9,949 nt of DNA from the NCBI GenBank assembly GCA_045579055.1, contig JAZNLK010000080.1, positions 1-9,949 on the forward strand, given 5' to 3'. The translations under genes and the position numbers were made by a program. This stretch comes from SIG440 sp045579055 (GTDB lineage: Bacteria > Bacillota > Clostridia > Monoglobales > Monoglobaceae). Shown here piece by piece: positions 1 to 4,952 of this stretch (within the stretch, counting starts at the first letter, position 1; the number at the start of each line of letters is the position of its first letter). The notes under the pieces were generated by a model that was not told where the DNA came from, made no database searches, and worked only from the letters and a program-made list of their open reading frames with translations.

Positions 1-30
1 CCAAAAAAGCCCTGAAACTCAGGGCTTTTT
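1..30 (-). terminator. Intrinsic terminator, left copy
   Basis: A 12-bp stem (positions 4-15 with 19-30, 3-base loop) has a GC-rich core, GCCCTGA/TCAGGGC, flanked by A and T runs, so it can work in both directions. All 30 bases are identical to 1910-1939, the terminator just after guaA. On the minus strand it follows the second copy of the guaA end at 41-52. It is therefore either the displaced original guaA terminator or the leading terminator of a further cassette that runs off the left edge. Confidence 0.85.
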
Positions 31-40
31 AATTCTTCGA

Positions 41-52
41 TTATTCCCACTC
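41..52 (-). other. Putative attachment core, distal copy of the guaA 3' end
   Basis: On the minus strand this reads GAGTGGGAATAA, identical to the last three codons plus stop of guaA (E-W-E-stop) at 1950-1961. The bases before it do not encode the rest of guaA. In this frame they give a short tail ending MTVKLEWE, with a stop codon (TGA) 22 codons before the stop. Integrative elements such as the Tn5801 family are known to insert at this sequence and duplicate about 11 bases (GAGTGGGAATA). The copy here is what such an insertion would leave at the far junction. Confidence 0.65.
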
Positions 53-151
53 TAACTTGACTGTCATTTCAGAGGTGTTATATGGTGCTTTTGGTGCTAT
101 TTCAGGTCAGTTTTTGATACCATTTTCCACTATTTTCACCATTCCACAAAG

Positions 152-181
152 AAAGTGTTGTCAAGTGTTGTCAGCACTTTT
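152..181. repeat. Left inner repeat, candidate recombinase arm site
   Basis: AAAGTGTTGTCAA (152-164) runs into a second GTGTTGTCA (165-173) and then GCACTTTT (174-181). The 13-mer and the 8-mer recur in the same order and orientation at 1881-1902, near the other end of the cassette. The rest of 53-270 has no convincing reading frame. It holds imperfect TGGAAWRTGGT-like repetition around 116-146 and a 7-bp dyad (ATTATTC/GAATAAT, about 185-203), both common in attachment regions. Confidence 0.5.
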
Positions 182-270
182 TTGATTATTCTATGTGAAT
201 AATATCAAGTGCCTTTGGTTTTTTTATTATAACATATTATGATAAAAAACACAAGACTTAAATTCAAAAT

Positions 271-295
271 CAGAACCTTTCGGTTCTGTTTTTTT
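271..295 (-). terminator. Hairpin terminator just after the stalk-domain gene
   Basis: CAGAACC/GGTTCTG form a 7-bp stem (271-277 with 282-288) with a stable GAAA/TTTC tetraloop, two bases past the T tract that abuts the stop codon of the 297-1844 gene. The uninterrupted T7 run (289-295) lies on the plus-strand side. The minus-strand side has a weaker ATTTTGAATTT tract. It probably ends the minus-strand gene and can also stop plus-strand read-through. Confidence 0.7.
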
Positions 296-296
296 G

Positions 297-1844
297 TTAC
301 TCAATATATTCAAAAAAGATAGAATATGTTATAACTTCTGATGTGATATTGGGAATTCTATAATCCACATATATATTTTGTTTTCCGGAATTAATAACTA
401 ATGTTTCGTTTCCTTTTGGGGATTTAAATCTTTTTATAACATTTAAACCATATTCTGATGCTTGTTTATCAGATATTGGGTCTAAAGGATCTGCTAACAT
501 TAACGTAGTTCCCGGATGGCATTTTGTCCATTCTGTGTTAGGCTTTATATAAAAAGCTCCTTCTAATGTGTAATAATCATTCATCATTTTCCAAATTCTT
601 TGACCAATTTCACCTAAAAATTCATTTGACATTAAAAGTGAATTATGAACACCTGCATCAATACCGAAGCCATTAGTTAATTTTGATCCATATTGAAGAT
701 CATTAAAAATTGTATTATGCATAAAATATTTTGAAAAATCATATTTTGTGAAATATACATCAATTCCATAATATCTTTTATTGCCAATATAATTTGCAGC
801 TTCTTGGTCATAAAAAAGTTCATAATAATCTTGATTTGGTGTGTAGGTAAGATATATTGCATCATTGATTGTTGAATAAGTTGGATTTAATCCAATACCA
901 CCATTATCATATTTTTCAACTTTTACTTCATCATGAACCTTATCTTCATAGAATTTTTTGAATGTTTCAAGATTTTCTTCAGGTTTTTTATCATTTGAAA
1001 GATCATACTCTTTTTCATCAGATTCAATGATATAATTGTTTTGGATAAACTTATATGGTACAAGGTTTACCATTTTACCATTTTCGTATTTTCCAATACT
1101 TGTATCAATAATAACAATATCTTCATATCCTTTTCTTGAAGGATAATCTTTATCATATACTGTTGTTATATCTGGATACTTTTCTTTATCATAATCGTAA
1201 TCAAGTTTGGGATTATTATCTTTATCTTCCTGAATATCAAAATCAACAGTTTGTCTTTCAACATATTTGTAATCAACTCTTCTGAGATCGTTGTTCCAAG
1301 AAACATCATATCCAAGTGCGTATCCGACAAATCTTGCAGGGATGAATGTTCTTCCATTTATAATTACTGCTGCGGCATCCATTTTCTTTGTTGCTGAATA
1401 TATTTCTGTTGGAGAGAGAACCGGCCCTCCGTAATAATCATTTACTCTATCGAGACCAATTTTGATTTCATTGTTACCAATTGTTAATTCTGCTACCATG
1501 TTTGCGTTATTTGTCATAGCTGTTCCGTAAACAGGTTCAATTGTACCATCGTCTTTAACAATGTTATGAACAATTGTTTTGTATGAAACTTTTTGTGCAA
1601 ACTTGTTAAGGGAAACTGTTTGTGTTGTCTGATCCCATAAAACTTCTGCACGCATTGCTTCAGCAACAGCTCTTACCGGCACAAGAGTACGTCCATTTTC
1701 AATAAATGGTTGAACATCCATATTCTGAACAGCAACTCCATCAATATAAATTTCAATATTATTTGAATTGGCTGCAAAAACACCATTTAAAGAAACATTT
1801 AACATTAATACCATAATTATGATAATACTAAAAATCTTTTTCAT
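297..1844 (-). CDS. Exported stalk-domain (Cu_amine_oxidN1) protein with an unrecognised C-terminal region
   Basis: The 515-residue protein starts with a typical signal peptide (KK, then a hydrophobic stretch to about residue 24, likely cut after VFA). The two halves of a copper amine oxidase N-terminal-like (stalk) domain follow: IDGVAVQ...NGRTLVPVRAVAEAMRAEVLWD (about 33-71) and NGRTFIPARFVGYALGYDVSW (163-183), separated by an insert longer than usual. Residues 200-515 are acidic, rich in Tyr, Asp and Asn, and match no family I recognise. No LPXTG motif or C-terminal membrane segment is seen, so the protein is probably secreted or loosely wall-bound. Despite the domain name, stalk domains are structural and do not imply oxidase activity. 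I chose the ATG at 1844 because AGGAG lies about 10 bases upstream and the signal peptide begins there. The in-frame start 12 codons earlier has no ribosome site. The gene is AT-rich and is the only cargo of the putative cassette. Confidence 0.85.
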   Translation of the reverse strand: MKKIFSIIIIMVLMLNVSLNGVFAANSNNIEIYIDGVAVQNMDVQPFIENGRTLVPVRAVAEAMRAEVLWDQTTQTVSLNKFAQKVSYKTIVHNIVKDDGTIEPVYGTAMTNNANMVAELTIGNNEIKIGLDRVNDYYGGPVLSPTEIYSATKKMDAAAVIINGRTFIPARFVGYALGYDVSWNNDLRRVDYKYVERQTVDFDIQEDKDNNPKLDYDYDKEKYPDITTVYDKDYPSRKGYEDIVIIDTSIGKYENGKMVNLVPYKFIQNNYIIESDEKEYDLSNDKKPEENLETFKKFYEDKVHDEVKVEKYDNGGIGLNPTYSTINDAIYLTYTPNQDYYELFYDQEAANYIGNKRYYGIDVYFTKYDFSKYFMHNTIFNDLQYGSKLTNGFGIDAGVHNSLLMSNEFLGEIGQRIWKMMNDYYTLEGAFYIKPNTEWTKCHPGTTLMLADPLDPISDKQASEYGLNVIKRFKSPKGNETLVINSGKQNIYVDYRIPNITSEVITYSIFFEYIE

Positions 1845-1864
1845 ATCAAAAACACTCCTATGTT

Positions 1865-1893
1865 TGCATATTGACAACACAAAGTGTTGTCAA
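1865..1893 (-). promoter_or_regulatory. Palindrome and possible promoter before the stalk-domain gene
   Basis: TTGACAACAC and GTGTTGTCAA form a perfect 10-bp inverted repeat around AAA (1871-1893). On the minus strand its outer edge is a consensus -35 (TTGACA), followed after 17 bases by TATGCA (1870-1865), a poor -10 matching 3 of 6. If used, the leader would be very short and the palindrome would fill the spacer as an operator. Because one half also occurs near the other end of the cassette, it may instead be a recombination-protein site. Confidence 0.4.
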
Positions 1894-1902
1894 CGCACTT
1901 TT
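1881..1902. repeat. Right inner repeat, candidate recombinase arm site
   Basis: AAAGTGTTGTCAA (1881-1893) and GCACTTTT (1895-1902) repeat the left-end block at 152-181 in the same orientation. Here the extra tandem GTGTTGTCA is absent, and an inverted half (TTGACAACAC) sits on the other side. It lies about 50 bases inside the guaA-end core. Confidence 0.5.
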
Positions 1903-1909
1903 CCAAGTT

Positions 1910-1939
1910 CCAAAAAAGCCCTGAAACTCAGGGCTTTTT
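1910..1939 (-). terminator. Intrinsic terminator of the cysK-guaA operon, right copy
   Basis: A 12-bp stem (1913-1924 with 1928-1939) with a 3-base loop and A/T flanks sits 10 bases past the guaA stop codon on the minus strand. It ends cysK-guaA transcription and separates it from the stalk-domain gene. It is identical over 30 bases to positions 1-30, while the 10 bases between terminator and stop codon differ between the two copies. Confidence 0.9.
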
Positions 1940-1949
1940 GTTTGCGGGC

Positions 1950-1961
1950 TTATTCCCACTC
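1950..1961 (-). other. Putative attachment core at the guaA stop codon
   Basis: GAGTGGGAATAA on the minus strand encodes the final E-W-E-stop of guaA and is repeated exactly at 41-52. Insertion here restores an intact guaA end, which is why the gene looks undamaged. Confidence 0.6.
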
Positions 1962-2930
1962 AATTGTGCCAACAGGCTTTGGAGTAAGGTCAAGGAGCAC
2001 ACGATTGATACCTTCAACCTCCGCTGTGATACGGTTTGTGATTTTATGAAGAACTTCATAAGGAATTTCTTCAATTGTGGCTGTCATTGCGTCTTTTGTG
2101 TTCACCGCACGAATGATTGCAGGCCAACCTTCATATCTCTTGTCATTTTTCACACCTACGCTCTTCATATCGGGAACAGCAATAAAATACTGCCATACCT
2201 TTCCTGCAAGACCACATTTATCGAATTCTTCACGCAGGATTGCATCCGCTTCACGAAGTGCATGAAGTCTGTCACGGGTGATTGCGCCAAGGCATCTAAC
2301 ACCAAGGCCGGGACCGGGGAAGGGCTGACGATAAACCATTTCATCAGGAAGACCCAATGCACTACCCACAACTCTCACTTCATCCTTATAAAGAAGCTTA
2401 ACAGGCTCAACAAGTTCCATTTCCATATCTTCGGGCAGACCGCCAACATTGTGGTGAGCCTTTACGCCGTCACTTTCAAGAATATCGGGATAAATTGTTC
2501 CCTGAGCAAGAAATTTAATGCCTTCAAGCTTTGCAGCTTCTTCATCAAACACCTTGATAAATTCGCCGCCGATAATTTTTCTTTTCTTTTCAGGTTCTGC
2601 AACATCTTTAAGCAAATCAAGGAATCTGTCTGTTGCATCAATGTATATAAGGTTTGCATCCAGTTCTTTACCGAACACTTCAATAACCTGCTCGCTCTCG
2701 CCTTTACGCATAAGTCCGTGGTTGACATGCACGCAAACCAACTGTTTGCCGATTGCCTTGATAAGAAGTGCCGCAACAACAGAGCTGTCAACACCTCCCG
2801 AAAGTGCCAGAAGAACCTTTTTGTCTCCAACTTGTGCTCGAACTTCTGCTACCTGTTCTTCGATAAACTTGTTTGCCAATTCTTTTGTTGTGATACGTTC
2901 CATTGTGTCGGGTCTTACATTGCTGTTCAT
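1950..2930 (-). CDS. guaA: GMP synthase, ATP pyrophosphatase subunit without a glutaminase domain
   Basis: Converts XMP to GMP with ATP and ammonia in the cytoplasm. The 326-residue protein carries the PP-loop SGGVDSS (44-50), GTIYPDILES (144-153), HHNVGGLP (159-166), RQPFPGPGLG (201-210) and the closing KPVGTIEWE (318-326), so the ATPase and C-terminal dimerisation domains are complete. Usual bacterial GuaA is about 510-520 residues with a class I glutamine amidotransferase domain in front. That domain is missing, and cysK, not a GATase gene, lies upstream. It therefore resembles the two-subunit (GuaAa + GuaAb) arrangement known from archaea. The partner must be elsewhere, or free ammonia is used. 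The start at 2930 is supported by AGGAGG 7 bases upstream. The gene follows cysK after 31 bases, probably in one transcript. Its 3' end is the boundary of the cassette on the left. Confidence 0.95.
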   Translation of the reverse strand: MNSNVRPDTMERITTKELANKFIEEQVAEVRAQVGDKKVLLALSGGVDSSVVAALLIKAIGKQLVCVHVNHGLMRKGESEQVIEVFGKELDANLIYIDATDRFLDLLKDVAEPEKKRKIIGGEFIKVFDEEAAKLEGIKFLAQGTIYPDILESDGVKAHHNVGGLPEDMEMELVEPVKLLYKDEVRVVGSALGLPDEMVYRQPFPGPGLGVRCLGAITRDRLHALREADAILREEFDKCGLAGKVWQYFIAVPDMKSVGVKNDKRYEGWPAIIRAVNTKDAMTATIEEIPYEVLHKITNRITAEVEGINRVLLDLTPKPVGTIEWE

Positions 2931-2961
2931 TAAAATTCCTCCTATATATAATTAAATTAAA

Positions 2962-3891
2962 TCAATCTTCAAAAAGCGGTGTGGAAAAATATCTTTCCGC
3001 AGTATCGGGCAAAACTGTGACTACGGTTTTCCCCTTGCCAAGCTTTTTGGCAAGCTTAATTGCTGCCGCAACATTTGTTCCGCTGGAAATTCCGCACATA
3101 ATGCCTTCCTTTGAAGCTAAATCCTTTGCGGTCTGAATTGCCTCTTCATCTCTTATAACACAAATATCATCATAAATATTCTGATTCAAAATTTCAGGTA
3201 TAACACCATCGCCAATACCCATCTGAAGATGCGTACCAATTGAGCCTCCCGAAAGAATTGCCGCGTGTTCAGGCTCCACAGCCCAGATTTCAATATCGGG
3301 ATTTTCCGCCTTCAAGGTTTCGCCGATGCCGGTGATTGTGCCGCCTGTGCCGATTCCCGAACAGAACCCGTGAATGGGACCACCCACCTGACGAAGAATC
3401 TCAACACCCGTACATTCCCTTTGAATCTGAACATTTGCCGGATTCTCAAACTGTTGCGGAACAAAGACATTCTTGTCCTCCTCCTGCATTTTCAGAGCTG
3501 TTTCAAGGCACTTTTCAATGCATTCGCCTATGTTTCCTGCATCGTGGATAAGGATAACCTCCGCACCGTAATGATTCACCAGCTTGCGACGTTCCTCACT
3601 AACGGAGTCAGGCATAATTATCTTGGTCTTATAGCCTCGAACCGCCCCCACAAGAGCCAGTCCGATTCCTTGATTGCCGCTGGTGGGTTCAACAATAACA
3701 GTATCTTTGTTTATTATTCCCCTATTTTCAGCATCACATATCATATTGTATGCAGTTCTTGTCTTGATTGAACCGCCAACATTAAGTCCTTCAAACTTCA
3801 CAAGAATCTGTGCTGAATCGGGGTCACCAAGATGATTCAATCTTATTATCGGGGTATCCCCCAATGCTTCTAAAATGTTATTGCATATCAT
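2962..3891 (-). CDS. cysK: Cysteine synthase family PLP enzyme (O-acetylserine sulfhydrylase-like)
   Basis: A fold-type II PLP enzyme that most likely makes cysteine from O-acetylserine and sulfide. The 309 residues match the usual family length. Visible are the PLP lysine (K43 in GGSIKTR), the substrate loop PTSGNQG (69-75), the phosphate-binding loop GTGGT (181-185), GISSGTN (267-273) and the typical end ERYFSTPLF. Two spots differ from textbook CysK: SIKTR where SVKDR is usual, and TSGNQG where TSGNTG is usual. Both lie at the active site, so a related beta-replacement reaction is possible. The start at 3891 has GGAG 9 bases upstream. It is the first gene of the cysK-guaA unit and is preceded by a consensus promoter. 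Confidence 0.85.
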   Translation of the reverse strand: MICNNILEALGDTPIIRLNHLGDPDSAQILVKFEGLNVGGSIKTRTAYNMICDAENRGIINKDTVIVEPTSGNQGIGLALVGAVRGYKTKIIMPDSVSEERRKLVNHYGAEVILIHDAGNIGECIEKCLETALKMQEEDKNVFVPQQFENPANVQIQRECTGVEILRQVGGPIHGFCSGIGTGGTITGIGETLKAENPDIEIWAVEPEHAAILSGGSIGTHLQMGIGDGVIPEILNQNIYDDICVIRDEEAIQTAKDLASKEGIMCGISSGTNVAAAIKLAKKLGKGKTVVTVLPDTAERYFSTPLFED

Positions 3892-3939
3892 ATCTATCTT
3901 CTCCGGATTCTTCTTCGGTAAAACACAATTTATCTTTTA

Positions 3940-3968
3940 ATTATATACCTATCAGGAAATCTTGTCAA
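3940..3968 (-). promoter_or_regulatory. Consensus sigma-A promoter of cysK-guaA, with a possible spacer operator
   Basis: On the minus strand TTGACA (3968-3963), a 17-base spacer and TATAAT (3945-3940) match the housekeeping consensus at every position. The spacer contains ATACCTATCAGGAAAT when read on the plus strand, with a small CCT-ATC-AGG symmetry. This resembles the general style of Rrf2-family (CymR/IscR) sites that control cysteine genes in Gram-positive bacteria, but that link is only a suggestion. The leader to the cysK start is about 40 bases. Confidence 0.85.
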
Positions 3969-4010
3969 CAAAAATATATACAAAAACATAATATTCTAAA
4001 ATATTTTTTT

Positions 4011-4118
4011 TCATATAAGTTGCTTTCTGGGGCATCCTGTCAGTTTGCAAAAACAGCACTCCCCATCTGTATGCTCCTCCAAACAACACATCAAAAAGCT
4101 ACACTCATCACAGCACAT
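4011..4118 (-). CDS. Possible cysteine-rich microprotein (35 residues, 9 Cys)
   Basis: A 35-codon frame runs from ATG at 4118 to TGA at 4011. Cysteines are at residues 2, 3, 6, 11, 12, 21, 22, 24 and 29, with a closing segment CCFCKLTGCPRK. Nine cysteines in 35 residues is far from chance and suggests metal binding or a cysteine-sensitive leader. A good minus-strand promoter ends just upstream (4139-4167) and overlaps the XRE operators, giving a divergent pair with the XRE gene. Against it, no clear ribosome site precedes the ATG (only a weak AGAAGAG). The frame stays open upstream to a stop at 4142, so the start is uncertain and a truncated remnant is possible. It ends 43 bases before the cysK -35. 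I do not recognise a family. Confidence 0.45.
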   Translation of the reverse strand: MCCDECSFLMCCLEEHTDGECCFCKLTGCPRKQLI

Positions 4119-4138
4119 CTCAATATACTCTTCTAAGC

Positions 4139-4167
4139 ATTATAGAGTAAATAACTCTAAAAATCAA
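4139..4167 (-). promoter_or_regulatory. Minus-strand promoter facing the Cys-rich frame
   Basis: TTGATT (4167-4162), 17 bases, then a perfect TATAAT (4144-4139) on the minus strand. The left operator palindrome (4143-4159) fills the spacer and touches the -10, so a bound repressor would block it. It drives transcription toward 4118-4011. Confidence 0.65.
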
Positions 4168-4184
4168 TAGAGTTATTTACTCTA
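4143..4184. promoter_or_regulatory. Paired operator palindromes between divergent promoters
   Basis: Two copies of TAGAGT-N5-ACTCTA (4143-4159 and 4168-4184) are centred 25 bases apart. Together they also form a perfect 15-bp inverted repeat, AGAGTAAATAACTCT, around a 10-base centre, so there are four equivalent half-sites. The right site lies directly before the plus-strand -10 and the left site within the minus-strand promoter. The likely ligand is the adjacent XRE protein, as autoregulation is usual for small XRE repressors; that is inference. Confidence 0.75.
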
Positions 4185-4187
4185 ATA

Positions 4188-4193
4188 TATAAT
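4188..4193 (+). promoter_or_regulatory. -10 element of the XRE gene
   Basis: TATAAT lies 20 bases before the XRE start codon, with the ribosome site AAGAGGTGAT between. No good -35 is present at the proper distance because that region is occupied by the right operator. Confidence 0.5.
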
Positions 4194-4213
4194 AAGTTAC
4201 AAGAGGTGATTAT

Positions 4214-4441
4214 ATGACTGTTGCAGAAAAAATCAGAGCATTGCGTGAAGATAGCGACAAAACTCAGACACAAATTGCAGAAATTCTGAATGTAGGTCAA
4301 AAAACATATTCCGATTATGAAACACAAAAAATTCGCATCCCCCTTGAAAATGTTATTAAATTAGCTGAATATTATGATGTTGATATGAATTACATCTGCG
4401 GTTTAACAAAAGAACCAACGCCCTTCCCCAAAAACAAATGA
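4214..4441 (+). CDS. Small XRE-family helix-turn-helix regulator
   Basis: A 75-residue DNA-binding protein made of little more than one HTH_3 (Cro/C1-type) domain. The helix-turn-helix TQTQIAEILNVGQKTYSDYE covers about 17-36. It is followed by the family-typical PLENVIKLAEYYDVDMNYICGLT (about 43-65). The start is well supported by AAGAGGTGAT just upstream. It probably binds the AGAGT-N5-ACTCT pair in its own promoter and so controls itself and the divergent Cys-rich frame. No sensor domain is present, so any signal must act through a partner or by abundance. Its own terminator directly follows the stop codon, making it a single-gene unit. Confidence 0.9.
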   Translation: MTVAEKIRALREDSDKTQTQIAEILNVGQKTYSDYETQKIRIPLENVIKLAEYYDVDMNYICGLTKEPTPFPKNK

Positions 4442-4480
4442 ACGGTTTTTCGCAAATGAAAAACCGTTCTTATTTTTATT
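4441..4480 (+). terminator. Strong terminator of the XRE gene
   Basis: An 11-bp perfect stem, AACGGTTTTTC/GAAAAACCGTT (4441-4451 with 4458-4468), has a 6-base loop followed by CTTATTTTTATT. It starts at the last base of the stop codon. Confidence 0.9.
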
Positions 4481-4534
4481 CAACAAGTTCGTGATTTCCA
4501 AGAATCTCTTTCCAAAATAACTACGATATCCATA

Positions 4535-4588
4535 GGAGATGCAGCATTAAACATTTCTATTCAAAAGCCTGTTTAATGCGACAACTCC
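4535..4588 (-). repeat. Long hairpin after the PqqD-fold gene
   Basis: GCATTAAACA and TGTTTAATGC (4544-4553 with 4570-4579) form a perfect 10-bp stem. It extends across a symmetric 5-base internal loop into GGAG/CTCC (4535-4538 with 4585-4588). It lies 7 bases past the stop codon of the 4595 gene and has no T tract. It may act as an RNA end-protecting hairpin or be a copy of a dispersed repeat. The remaining bases between 4481 and 4594 hold no gene. Confidence 0.5.
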
Positions 4589-4594
4589 TTAAAA

Positions 4595-4951
4595 TTATTC
4601 CGGTTTTACATATTCAACAAATCCGTAACTATCCAGTATCTGAAAGAACTTCGCAAGTCTCGGATAGAGAGGCTCTGCGTCATCACCAAATTTTGTTTTC
4701 ACAGCCTCACCAAGGCTTATGATGTTCCGTTCACCGTCCATCAGTTGCCACACAAAACTGCCGTTTTCATCCAAATGAACGTAAGTCACCGGCGGCTTTT
4801 TGAAAAGTTTTTGGGCAATACGGTTAAAAACCCCGGTGTTGGAAATATGCAAGGTCACCTTGCTTTCGTCATCCTTTGTCCACTCAAGACCCTGCTTTCT
4901 CATTGGTATTCGTTCAAGATAATTTTCAGAAATCTGTTCCTTTTTCTTCAT
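4595..4951 (-). CDS. PqqD-fold protein coupled to the OPT transporter
   Basis: A 118-residue protein whose middle and end resemble the PqqD family: HLDENGSFVWQLMDGERNI (59-77), then a helix-rich end (LYPRLAKFFQILDSYGFVEYV). PqqD folds are winged-helix peptide-recognition modules (RRE) in peptide-modification pathways. No radical SAM enzyme or precursor peptide is visible here. The ATG at 4951 is one base after the transporter's stop codon (TAA-G-ATG), so translation is probably coupled. A GTG at 4966, overlapping the transporter and preceded by GGAA, is an alternative start adding five residues. Its close pairing with OPT suggests a role in transporter function or peptide handling, which is inference from context. 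Confidence 0.8.
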   Translation of the reverse strand: MKKKEQISENYLERIPMRKQGLEWTKDDESKVTLHISNTGVFNRIAQKLFKKPPVTYVHLDENGSFVWQLMDGERNIISLGEAVKTKFGDDAEPLYPRLAKFFQILDSYGFVEYVKPE

Positions 4952-4952
4952 C

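Larger units (their letters stand above)
41..1961 (-). mobile_element. Putative 1.9-kb integrase-less cassette inserted at the guaA 3' end
   Basis: The segment is bounded by direct copies of TTATTCCCACTC (41-52 and 1950-1961), the guaA stop-codon region. Inside each end lies a copy of AAAGTGTTGTCAA followed closely by GCACTTTT (152-181 and 1881-1902), about 100 and 50 bases from the cores. That is the spacing expected of arm-type binding sites for a tyrosine recombinase. The only gene inside is an AT-rich stalk-domain gene, visibly lower in GC than guaA and cysK next to it. No integrase, excisionase or replication gene is present, so the unit would be non-autonomous or decayed. Insertion at the guaA 3' end is a well-known hotspot. 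That this segment is itself mobile is inference from the repeats and base composition. Confidence 0.55.

Noticed and set aside
53..148. A coding tail ending MTVKLEWE as the end of a second real gene
   Set aside because: The frame has a stop 22 codons before the end and no gene-like sequence ahead of it. It is better explained as the guaA end core joined to element DNA.
1845..1880. Longer start for the stalk-domain protein
   Set aside because: The 12 extra codons have no ribosome site, overlap the promoter/palindrome area, and would bury the signal peptide. AGGAG points to the ATG at 1844.
1884..2933. A 349-codon open frame on the plus strand
   Set aside because: It lies antisense to guaA over its length, lacks a ribosome site, and its Cys/Phe/Asn-rich product looks like the reverse shadow of guaA codons.
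3265..3771. A 168-codon plus-strand frame within cysK
   Set aside because: An antisense shadow of a well-supported gene with no ribosome site and no family resemblance.
4040..4066. An 8-codon frame after a very good GGAGGAG ribosome-like site on the minus strand
   Set aside because: It lies inside the Cys-rich frame in another phase, and GGAGGAG is formed by two Glu codons of that frame. It is too short to support on its own.
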